Source: Flavobacteriaceae bacterium (lineage in GTDB: Bacteria > Bacteroidota > Bacteroidia > Flavobacteriales > Flavobacteriaceae). Taken from it: a stretch of DNA of 9,289 nucleotides. The DNA is taken from positions 1-9,289 of the forward strand of contig JAQWKF010000109.1 of the NCBI GenBank assembly GCA_029247985.1, given 5' to 3'. The translations under genes and the position numbers were made by a program. Shown piece by piece: positions 1 to 6,925 of the stretch (within the stretch, counting starts at the first letter, position 1; each line of letters begins with the position of its first letter). A model generated the notes under the pieces. That model was not told the origin of the DNA. It did no database searches and saw nothing but the letters and a program-made list of their open reading frames with translations.

Positions 1-32
1 AAGCTAAAAGTCGGGAATGCCAAGGCTTGCAT
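1..32 (-). CDS. Partial divergent gene, N-terminus only: probable HsdR N-terminal-domain (HSDR_N_2-like) protein
   Basis: An ATG at 32-30 on the minus strand opens a frame that stays open to the left edge and reads MQALAFPTFS, followed by Phe or Leu. This resembles the start of the small stand-alone proteins with a type I restriction enzyme R-subunit N-terminal domain (PF13588), which in Flavobacteriia typically begin MQ-x-L-x-x-P-x-[YF]-x-F and, as I recall, often sit divergently beside holA. Those proteins are roughly 150 residues long, are not full restriction enzymes, and have no established function; the domain belongs to the PD-(D/E)XK nuclease-like group. Only ten whole codons are visible, so the call rests on a short motif match plus gene context. 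No Shine-Dalgarno precedes the ATG, which is normal for this phylum. The alternative is a chance open frame. Confidence 0.5.
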   Translation of the reverse strand, partial: MQALAFPTFS

Positions 33-61
33 GACCACAAAAGTGCTAAATTATTTTTCAA

Positions 62-1063
62 TTGGATGCATACGCAAGCACTAAGCGTGCTATTTTAGAT
101 CGAAAATTTACACCTATCTACTTTTTGATGGGAGATGAGCCCTTTTTTATTGACCAATTGAGTCAGTTGCTCACCGACACTGTACTTCCCGAAGATCAGC
201 GTGATTTTAACCAAACCATTTTATACGGCAAAGATACCAGTATCGAAGAAATTGTCTCGGTTTGCAAGCGTTTTCCCATGATGGCAGACCATCAATTGGT
301 GGTGGTGCGTGAAGCCCATGAACTCAGCCGCAGTATTGAGAAACTGGAGGCCTATGCAGCACAACCCCAAGCTACTACAGTTTTGGTGATTTGTTATAAA
401 AACAAAAAACTAGACAAGCGCAAAAAGTTGTACAAGGCCGTTGCCAAGAACGGAACCGTTGTGGAAACCAAAAAGCTTTATGACGACAAGCTGCCTGCCT
501 GGATTGAGCAGCGTGTACGTGAACAACAACGAAAGATTGATTTTAAGGCCGCTGCCGTTTTGGCCGAGAGCGTAGGGGCCGATTTGGGTACCCTCTACAA
601 TCAAATCAACAAACTCTGCTTAGTAGTTGCATCAGGGGAGTCCATTACTGCAGACCACGTAGAGCAGCATGTGGGCATCAGTAAAGAGTACAACAACTTT
701 GAGTTACGTAAAGCCCTAGGCAACGGTCATACGGCTAAAGCTTATACCATCGCACATTTCTTTGGTCGTCATCCGCGGCAACACCCGCTACTGGGCACCA
801 TCAGGAGCCTACACAATTACTTTATGCAATTGCTCACTTACCACGGTTTGCCGTCTAAAAATCCCGATGCCGTAGCTAAAGCCTTGGGTATACATCCGTT
901 TTTTGTGCGTGAAATTGAACAAGCAGCAAGGCGGTATCCCCTAAAATCAATAGTACCTATTTTGGGAATTATCAAAAAAGCAGATTTGGCCGTTAAAGGT
1001 GTTGATGCCGTTCCTACATCGGAGGGAGAAGTGCTGCAAGAGCTGCTAAGCCATATTGCTTAG
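62..1063 (+). CDS. holA: DNA polymerase III subunit delta (HolA)
   Basis: HolA is the delta subunit of the clamp-loader complex; it opens the beta sliding clamp so that it can be loaded on primed DNA at the replication fork. The 333 residues match the family's usual length. The N-terminal domain (about 18-135) contains PIYFLMGDEPFFID (18-31), the delta counterpart of the P-loop region, which lacks a true Walker A lysine as expected for a non-ATPase delta. FPMMADHQLVVVREA (71-85) and KKLDKRKKLYKA (115-126) are typical of Bacteroidota HolA. The helical lid and collar follow, with GISKEYNNFELRKALG at 205-220 and AKALGIHPFFVRE at 272-284. The start is TTG at 62: an in-frame stop lies at 47-49, no in-frame ATG occurs between, and the distance from this codon to PIYFLMG equals that in relatives starting with ATG. 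The gene ends tail to tail with the E1 gene, overlapping it by 4 bases. Confidence 0.95.
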   Translation: MDAYASTKRAILDRKFTPIYFLMGDEPFFIDQLSQLLTDTVLPEDQRDFNQTILYGKDTSIEEIVSVCKRFPMMADHQLVVVREAHELSRSIEKLEAYAAQPQATTVLVICYKNKKLDKRKKLYKAVAKNGTVVETKKLYDDKLPAWIEQRVREQQRKIDFKAAAVLAESVGADLGTLYNQINKLCLVVASGESITADHVEQHVGISKEYNNFELRKALGNGHTAKAYTIAHFFGRHPRQHPLLGTIRSLHNYFMQLLTYHGLPSKNPDAVAKALGIHPFFVREIEQAARRYPLKSIVPILGIIKKADLAVKGVDAVPTSEGEVLQELLSHIA

Positions 1064-3468
1064 AGCGCAGGATATTGATTCGGGTTGGCCTCGTGCATAA
1101 TGGCATAGGCTGCTTCTACGATATCTTCTTTAGATGGTTTGGAAAAGTAATCTCCATCCGTGCCATAGGCCGGTCGATGGTCTTTGGCTGTGAGTAAGCA
1201 AGGTTGGCTATCTAAATGAGGATAAATGTCTTGCTTTTCTAACAATTGGCTCAGGATATAAGCCGTTCCACCACCTGGAACATCTTCATCAACAATCAAC
1301 AGTCGGTTTGTTTTTTCTACACTTGCACCAATGATATTGGTAGCATCAAAAGGAATTAGCGATTGTACATCTATTACATCTGCAGTAATGCCCATTTGCG
1401 CCAAGGTTTCAGCAGCAGCTTCAACCAGTCTAAGCGTAGACCCATAGGATACCATTGTAATATCATTTCCTGTGCGTAGCTGTTCAGCAATACCAAGAGG
1501 AACCGTAAAATTACCTAGATTTTCAGGTAGTTTTTCTTTGAGACGATAGCCATTAAGCGGTTCAATGACCAAAGCTGGATCCTGCCCTTGGAGGAGGGTG
1601 TTGTACATTCCACTAGCCTGTGTAAGGTTGCGGGGAACCAATACAAACATACCTCGTAGCAAACTTACCAAACCACCCATGGGAGAGCCCGAATGCCAGA
1701 TGCCTTCTAGGCGGTGGCCTCGAGTGCGAATAATAAGGGGTGCGCGTTGCTTGCCACGTGTGCGGTAATGGAGTGTGGCCAAATCATCACTCATGATCTG
1801 CAGTGCATAGAGCACATAATCTAAATATTGTATTTCAGCGATAGGCCGTAGACCACGAAATGCCATGCCAATACCTTCGCCGATAATGGTAGCTTCACGA
1901 ATGCCTCGGTCAGCTACACGTTCTTCGCCATAGCGTGCTTGAAGCCCTTCTAAACCTTGATTCACATCGCCTATCTTGCCACTATCCTCACCAAATATCA
2001 AGAGCTTGGGATATTGTTCCAATAAAGCATTAAAATTATCTCGCAATACCACCCGTCCGTCAACAAGGCTTGAGTCTTCAGGGTACTTTGTAGGAATACT
2101 AGCAACATTCAAGGAAGAGTTATCGTATTCGTTGTAGAGCTTATCACTGTAGAGTGTCTGCGTGCTTTGTTGTTTTTTAAACCACCAATCCTGCAAGGCC
2201 TTTCTGCTCGGGGTGGGGTTACTGCGCGTATGCCACAAGAGTTCACGGACAGCTGCATAAATCGGTTTGCGGTAAGGCACATTTTTCTTGGATAACACCT
2301 GAGCAATGGGCATAAGTGCATCAGAATCTTGTGCATTTGCAATAAGTGCTTGTGCCAATTGCTGCGCTTCTTGTCGTTCATCGTCAATAGGTGCTAAATA
2401 AGCATTCCAGGCAGTAGTTTTAGCTGTTTTAGCAGTGGTTATTGCCTTTTCTTCAAGGGCACAAAGCTCATCTTCAGTTGCTATTTTCTTTTCTAGTATC
2501 CAATTTCTAAAGGTTAGATTACAGTCAAATTCTTTTTCCCATTGCAAGCGCGTTTCGGATTTGTAACGCTCATGTGAGCCTGAGGTTGAATGACCTAAGG
2601 GCTGGGTAAGCTCTTGAACATGAATCAAGACAGGGACGTGAGCGCTTCGTGCCAGTTCACTGGCGCGGGTGTAGGCTTCAACTAGGGCAGGATAATTCCA
2701 GCCAGCTACTTCAATAATTTCGATACCCGCCTTATCGTCTGTACGTTGCATACCGCGCATGGCTTCTGAAATACTTTCCTTAACGGTTTGAAATGCGTTG
2801 TCGACCGATATGCCGTAGCCATCGTCCCATACACTGATAATCATAGGTACTTGTAATACACCTGCGGCATTAAGTGTTTCAAAGAACAATCCTTCGCTCG
2901 TACTGGCATTTCCAATGGTACCCCAAGCAACTTCATTTCCCTGATTAGAGAGCTTTTCGTCTTTCATGGTAGCTACCTTCCGGAACAACTTGGAGGCGTG
3001 TGCCAAGCCTAACAGCCGTGGCATTTGAGCAGCCGTACATGAGACATCTGAAAATGCGTTTTTTGATTCGACCAATGGCAGTAGATTGCCCTCATTATCC
3101 AAGGTGTCGGTGTTAAAATGCCCCACCATTTGTCTTCCAGAAGACATGGGTTCTGCTATATGATCGGCATGGCCATAGACGCTTGCAAAAATATGTTGGG
3201 GTTTTAAGCCGCCAATAGACATCATGAAGGTCTGATCTCGATAGTACCCCGATCTGTGATCGCCATTTTTAAAGACTTTCGCCATGGCAATTTGTGCGAG
3301 TTCTTTGCCGTCGCCAAAAATTCCAAACTTCCCTTTGCCAGAAAGCACTTCTTTTCTACCTAAAATACTCACCTGACGGCTAAGCGCTGCAATGTAGTAG
3401 TCGTTTAGTACGTCCGACTTAAAATCGTTGAAGGTGCCTTTAGATGAAGCTAGGTTGACTGTTTTCAT
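1060..3468 (-). CDS. Fused 2-oxoacid dehydrogenase E1 component, alpha and beta subunits in one chain
   Basis: This is a thiamine diphosphate-dependent E1 that decarboxylates a 2-oxoacid and passes the acyl group to the lipoyl E2. From the ATG at 3468 it has 802 residues. The alpha part (about 1-325) carries KFGIFGDGKE (47-56), YYRDQTFM (75-82), the ThDP/metal segment from GNASTSEG (186-193) to WDDGYGIS (214-221), and a loop starting GHSTSGSHERYK (292-303) like the regulatory loop of branched-chain E1 alpha. A linker of about 140 residues follows. The beta part starts near 465, with FGEDSG (492-497), the likely catalytic Glu525 in REATIIG, IAEIQYLDY (543-551) and His592 in IWHSGSP. The metal motif is noncanonical (see findings). 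I prefer the ATG at 3468 to the TTG at 3480, because the TTG lies inside a TAAATTTG promoter element and relatives start near the ATG. No E2 or E3 gene is in the window. Branched-chain oxoacids are the most likely substrate by family, but pyruvate is not excluded. Confidence 0.9.
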   Translation of the reverse strand: MKTVNLASSKGTFNDFKSDVLNDYYIAALSRQVSILGRKEVLSGKGKFGIFGDGKELAQIAMAKVFKNGDHRSGYYRDQTFMMSIGGLKPQHIFASVYGHADHIAEPMSSGRQMVGHFNTDTLDNEGNLLPLVESKNAFSDVSCTAAQMPRLLGLAHASKLFRKVATMKDEKLSNQGNEVAWGTIGNASTSEGLFFETLNAAGVLQVPMIISVWDDGYGISVDNAFQTVKESISEAMRGMQRTDDKAGIEIIEVAGWNYPALVEAYTRASELARSAHVPVLIHVQELTQPLGHSTSGSHERYKSETRLQWEKEFDCNLTFRNWILEKKIATEDELCALEEKAITTAKTAKTTAWNAYLAPIDDERQEAQQLAQALIANAQDSDALMPIAQVLSKKNVPYRKPIYAAVRELLWHTRSNPTPSRKALQDWWFKKQQSTQTLYSDKLYNEYDNSSLNVASIPTKYPEDSSLVDGRVVLRDNFNALLEQYPKLLIFGEDSGKIGDVNQGLEGLQARYGEERVADRGIREATIIGEGIGMAFRGLRPIAEIQYLDYVLYALQIMSDDLATLHYRTRGKQRAPLIIRTRGHRLEGIWHSGSPMGGLVSLLRGMFVLVPRNLTQASGMYNTLLQGQDPALVIEPLNGYRLKEKLPENLGNFTVPLGIAEQLRTGNDITMVSYGSTLRLVEAAAETLAQMGITADVIDVQSLIPFDATNIIGASVEKTNRLLIVDEDVPGGGTAYILSQLLEKQDIYPHLDSQPCLLTAKDHRPAYGTDGDYFSKPSKEDIVEAAYAIMHEANPNQYPAL

Positions 3469-3477
3469 AAAGTTTTG

Positions 3478-3485
3478 CAAATTTA
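3478..3485 (-). promoter_or_regulatory. Candidate Bacteroidota -7 promoter element (TAAATTTG) for the E1 gene
   Basis: On the minus strand, TAAATTTG matches the Bacteroidota sigma-factor -7 consensus TAnnTTTG exactly. It ends 9 bases before the ATG at 3468, which would give a very short leader. No clear TTG/TTTG -33 element stands at the usual spacing of about 19-21 bases, so the promoter is only half supported. It would let the E1 gene be expressed independently of the uvrA block upstream. The element covers the alternative TTG start at 3480, which argues against that start. Confidence 0.4.
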
Positions 3486-3487
3486 CG

Positions 3488-3513
3488 AAAAATAGGAGTA
3501 GGGATAATCTACT
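3488..3513 (-). terminator. Weak hairpin plus T-run after the M1-like gene
   Basis: Read on the minus strand, AGTAG (3513-3509), a 7-base loop and CTACT (3501-3497) form a perfect 5-bp stem, followed by CCTA and a run of five T (3492-3488). The stem starts inside the TAG stop codon (3514-3512) of the M1-like gene. It is short and AT-rich, and the T-run is 4 bases away from the stem, so it could at best be a weak or attenuating terminator between the uvrA block and the E1 gene. Confidence 0.22.
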
Positions 3514-6244
3514 AGAACCAACTTCGTGAAAATAGCTTTGCTAGAGACGCTGGGCGAAGGGACAATTGAAAACGTATATGTTTGAGATAGGCATTATTTG
3601 CATACACAGGCCCATTTGAATTATAGATTGGGAAATGTAATTCAAAAAAGTCAGGAACGAGATTAAAAGTTATCCCTGTACCCCAATGTGTTTCGGGTGT
3701 TTGAAACTTGCTTTTGACCCAACCAATTTCTGCGTACCCCTCAACCCATCGCCAGATGGTTGTAGCCGATTGTGCGGTCATCAGCCATTGGTTGGCGCTT
3801 GTTAGGTTGCCCGTAGTGCGTAATGCCCCTTCGGCTTTAATGTACTGCTGACTGAAAAAGCCCTCGGCTTCTGAACGCCCATAAAGATCGTATTGAAATA
3901 AATAATCATTGACCCGAGACACGTTAAAATCATAATAGCTGTCGTTTGCGCTGTTGGACAAAAAAGTTCCTGCAAATAACCGCATGGTCCACCTCCTGTT
4001 GGGTGCGTAGTAGGTTATGTACTCAGCGTCGAGGCTTAGTTTTTTGAATTTGCGAGCCATTTGTGCCTCAATCTTGTATGAGAAATTGTCCAATGCGGTG
4101 CCTTTTCGAGATTGAAAACTAGCCAGGCTTACCCCATATCCCCTTCGTTCATCTTCTGCGGGTAAATCATCCAATCGTACCGATACGTGGCGTATCTGTA
4201 ATGATGAACGCTCTTTGTTTTGAATTCCTTTCGGACGGTAATAGAAAATCAATGAAGGAGTAAAAACAGTGTAACGCAATTGGGGCGCATAGTGATACGA
4301 CGAGCCAAATAGGTTAATACGGGTTAAGTAATGGCTGCTGTTTTCTTTGTAAAAATCTGCTATCACAAGCCCCAGACCACTTATTTGCTGTCGTTTGACG
4401 CCATATTGGGGGCTAAATTTAAAGCGGTATTTGTTGGCCAAAATACTGCTGTTAGCTATTGAAATACCCCCTAGTAGCCCATCGTAAAAATTATAAGCAA
4501 ACTCAGGGCGATAGAGCAGCAATGCCGTACCGCTTTTTGAAATGTCTTGTAAGAATCTAAATTTCAGGTTATTGCGAAACAGTTTGTTGCCAAGACGATA
4601 GGTGTTGTTGTTTAATTGTTGCTCGGGGATGTAGTGGTTTTCGTTTATGGTAAGCGTAGCTACCTCAGCGTTCTTATAGTCTTGTTCAAAAGGTAGGTCT
4701 TGACTTAAAATCCAATCGGTTTGCTGAGTGCCGTTGGTAAGAATCTTTTTGATTGGAATCGCTATTTCTGGCTGGGTACTGCTGATTTGAATGCGCGAAA
4801 TTTCAGCGTTCAGTTTTTTACCTTGAAGTACTACATCCACATTGTTGTCCAAATGAATGTAATGATCAAAAAACCAGTCAAGTGGCTTGTCGGTCTTTTG
4901 CTGCAACTGCTTCTTTAACACAGCATTTGACAACGAACTTTTCGGAATGTTTTTTAGTGTATTAGTAAGAATGTCATCGCCGATATAATGGTCTAAATAC
5001 ATCAAAGCCAAAGCTGCTCGACTTGGGTTTGCTATCCTTCGGTTGTAGCGGGTCAAGCTTCTTTTAGAAGTGGTTAGCGCTTGCCCCCTGTTTTTGTTGG
5101 TAGATACGTTGGTAGATAACTCCCAGCTACGGTGATAGGGTGCCTGTGCAAAGTGATAATTTTTTACAAATGGTAGATTGCCTAATGCCCCTGTCATGAG
5201 CAGGTTTGGGTAGTGCTCTTGTACATATTGATTCCACAGAAAGTTGGGCAACCCGTCTAAAATCCAATCTGATTGTTTATCCGTCTGTCCGTACTTTTGG
5301 GTTATATACCAATGCAATAAACTTTTAAGTAATTTTAGTTCAACTACTTGCGCTTTGTCAAAAGCCTTTAGAAATGATGGGATAGACTCAAGTGCTAACA
5401 AGGAATAAGACTTGTAGTCTTCTTCAAAAGCCCAAATAGTTTGTGCATCAACATCTTTAAAATTGCGCATTAAAAACACCTCAATATTTTTTAAATGTGA
5501 CGTCAAACCAATTGTTTCATCAACAGGAATCATATCTGTTATTAGGGTTGCGTTTCCAAAAGATACTGTTTGAAACGCCTCACACCGCGTCAAAAGTAAG
5601 GGAGAAACTTCTGTAGTGTTCTGTGCTGGCAGTAGTAACTCAAAATCTTGATTTGTATCAAGTTGATAACGTACTTCCGCAGTAGGACTCATGGGTTTTC
5701 CAAAGCCAAAATTGGTATTTGCCAGCCAACTACCATCACTGTTTAGAGTGCCCAAAACCAAATGCCAGTGGTAGGTAAACAGCTGGTCTTTGGAAATACC
5801 ATACTTAAACTTAGCTGCATCTGGTAGTTTGACTGTGTACACCACTGTAAAATCAATATAACTTTTCGGTGCAATGGCATCATCAAAGCTTATTTTGATC
5901 ACCTCTCGCTTTTCTGGTTCTCTTTCCCATTTGAGTGTTTGACCACCATGGTGAATTTCTTTAATGTCTGTGTATCCTTGGTTTTTTTTACTTGCACGAA
6001 TCAATTTATAATCAAATTCATTTGCCAAAAAATAGCCAAGTTGACTGCGAGCAGAGGAATAGGCGTGGTTCCAATCCAAGAGATAAACATCCTTTACAGA
6101 TACATCACTATTGTTAGTCCAATGTATGTTTTGTGTGATAGACAATGGTGCATCGACATCAATCCATTTTACATTAATGTCATAGGTGTTTTGTGCATAC
6201 CCAATAGCGTTTAACAACAATAAAAAACCGAATAAGTGGCGCAA
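3512..6244 (-). CDS. Exported M1-aminopeptidase-like protein without the zinc motif, with a predicted C-terminal outer-membrane barrel
   Basis: This 910-residue protein begins with a clear signal peptide: Arg-His, then the hydrophobic segment LFGFLLLLNAIG, with likely cleavage after GYA (about residue 17). Residues about 20-240 are beta-rich, like the N-terminal domain of M1 (gluzincin) peptidases. Residues about 250-465 follow the M1 catalytic layout, with WILDGLPNFL (327-336) where active enzymes have WLNEGFA, and LDWFFDHY (455-462) near the end. The HExxH position reads LKSLL (306-310), so no zinc site is visible. From about 545 on the sequence is a series of amphipathic, aromatic-rich strands ending IRFQLSL (890-896) and a C-terminal Phe, which suggests an outer-membrane beta-barrel. 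Flavobacterial relatives are labelled metalloprotease or gluzincin, as I recall. The start is TTG at 6244, one codon after the in-frame stop of the LOG gene; it gives an intact signal peptide. The function is unknown; a role in the cell envelope or in surface processing is inference. Confidence 0.8.
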   Translation of the reverse strand: MRHLFGFLLLLNAIGYAQNTYDINVKWIDVDAPLSITQNIHWTNNSDVSVKDVYLLDWNHAYSSARSQLGYFLANEFDYKLIRASKKNQGYTDIKEIHHGGQTLKWEREPEKREVIKISFDDAIAPKSYIDFTVVYTVKLPDAAKFKYGISKDQLFTYHWHLVLGTLNSDGSWLANTNFGFGKPMSPTAEVRYQLDTNQDFELLLPAQNTTEVSPLLLTRCEAFQTVSFGNATLITDMIPVDETIGLTSHLKNIEVFLMRNFKDVDAQTIWAFEEDYKSYSLLALESIPSFLKAFDKAQVVELKLLKSLLHWYITQKYGQTDKQSDWILDGLPNFLWNQYVQEHYPNLLMTGALGNLPFVKNYHFAQAPYHRSWELSTNVSTNKNRGQALTTSKRSLTRYNRRIANPSRAALALMYLDHYIGDDILTNTLKNIPKSSLSNAVLKKQLQQKTDKPLDWFFDHYIHLDNNVDVVLQGKKLNAEISRIQISSTQPEIAIPIKKILTNGTQQTDWILSQDLPFEQDYKNAEVATLTINENHYIPEQQLNNNTYRLGNKLFRNNLKFRFLQDISKSGTALLLYRPEFAYNFYDGLLGGISIANSSILANKYRFKFSPQYGVKRQQISGLGLVIADFYKENSSHYLTRINLFGSSYHYAPQLRYTVFTPSLIFYYRPKGIQNKERSSLQIRHVSVRLDDLPAEDERRGYGVSLASFQSRKGTALDNFSYKIEAQMARKFKKLSLDAEYITYYAPNRRWTMRLFAGTFLSNSANDSYYDFNVSRVNDYLFQYDLYGRSEAEGFFSQQYIKAEGALRTTGNLTSANQWLMTAQSATTIWRWVEGYAEIGWVKSKFQTPETHWGTGITFNLVPDFFELHFPIYNSNGPVYANNAYLKHIRFQLSLRPASLAKLFSRSWF

Positions 6245-6247
6245 TAC

Positions 6248-6922
6248 TTAAAAGTTAGGGGTGAATTTCCGTTTGGTGTGAAATTGAGATACGTGTTCAA
6301 CTGCTTCATCAACATCATCAACTACTTTGATTAAGTCCAAGTCTTCAGGGCTTATATTCTTATATTCTTCAAGAAGTGTGTTTTTAATCCAATCAATTAG
6401 GCCAGACCAGAAATCTGAACCAAACAAAACGATGGGAAATTTTTTAATTTTTTCAGTTTGGATTAGCGTAAGTGCCTCAAAGAGTTCGTCTAGGGTGCCA
6501 AACCCACCAGGCATAACCACAAATGCTTGAGCATATTTTATAAACATCACCTTGCGTACAAAGAAGTAATCAAAGTTAATACGTTTGTCGTTGTCAACAT
6601 AGGGGTTTATTTCTTGCTCAAACGGCAACTCAATAACAAGCCCAACTGATGTGCCTTTACCTTGTTGCGCTCCTTTATTAGCAGCCTCCATGAGTCCGGG
6701 TCCGCCACCCGTAATCACGCCAAAACCTTGCTTGACTATTTTCTCTGCTATTTCAACGGTTTCTTTATAATATCTATCCGTGGGTTTAGTACGTGCCGAT
6801 CCAAATATGGATACACAGGGCTTTATCATACCCATTTGTTCAAAACCCGAGACAAACTCTCCCATGATTTTAAAGGTTAGCCAGGAGTTGCTCGATTTCA
6901 TTTCTGTCCATGTATTTGCCAT
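6248..6922 (-). CDS. LOG-family (TIGR00730) Rossmann-fold protein, putative nucleoside monophosphate phosphoribohydrolase
   Basis: Proteins of this family split N6-modified AMP (or AMP) into the base and ribose 5-phosphate; plant LOG activates cytokinins this way, while bacterial roles are mostly undefined. The 224 residues show VSIFGSAR (37-44), the glycine-rich phosphate-binding loop TGGGPGLMEAANKGA (71-85), Arg123-Lys124 in FFVRKVMF, and the hallmark PGGFGTLDE (138-146) with Glu146, so the catalytic set looks complete. It is cytoplasmic: no signal peptide or membrane segment is seen. An N-terminal extension of about 33 residues precedes the Rossmann core. The ATG at 6922 comes one codon (GTT) after the uvrA stop and in the same frame; the bases upstream are A-rich with no Shine-Dalgarno. 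It sits between uvrA and the M1-like gene and is probably co-translated with both. The older label 'lysine decarboxylase' for such proteins is a misannotation. The substrate cannot be assigned from sequence. Confidence 0.9.
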   Translation of the reverse strand: MANTWTEMKSSNSWLTFKIMGEFVSGFEQMGMIKPCVSIFGSARTKPTDRYYKETVEIAEKIVKQGFGVITGGGPGLMEAANKGAQQGKGTSVGLVIELPFEQEINPYVDNDKRINFDYFFVRKVMFIKYAQAFVVMPGGFGTLDELFEALTLIQTEKIKKFPIVLFGSDFWSGLIDWIKNTLLEEYKNISPEDLDLIKVVDDVDEAVEHVSQFHTKRKFTPNF

Positions 6923-6925
6923 AAC

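Noticed and set aside
38..45. CACTTTTG on the minus strand as a -7 box for the divergent gene
   Set aside because: It misses the first base of TAnnTTTG, and no -33 element stands at the right distance; too weak to annotate.
27..59. Possible holA promoter: TTG at 27-29 with TATTTTTC at 52-59
   Set aside because: The -7 match is imperfect, and transcription would begin at or after the start codon at 62, so it cannot be the holA promoter as placed.
2109..2387. 92-codon open frame on the minus strand inside the E1 gene
   Set aside because: It overlaps a well-supported gene in another frame, has low-complexity, unconvincing composition and no recognisable motif.
3469..3480. TTG at 3480 as the E1 start (four extra residues)
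   Set aside because: It lies within the TAAATTTG promoter-like element, and an ATG four codons later fits the usual N-terminus of relatives.
5939..6214. 91-codon plus-strand open frame opposite the M1-like gene
   Set aside because: It is antisense to an intact, recognisable coding region and shows no family features; a shadow frame.
6662..6880. Lysine decarboxylase annotation for the LOG-family gene
   Set aside because: The PGGFGTLDE and GGGPGLMEAA motifs define the LOG/TIGR00730 family; the decarboxylase label is a historical misassignment.
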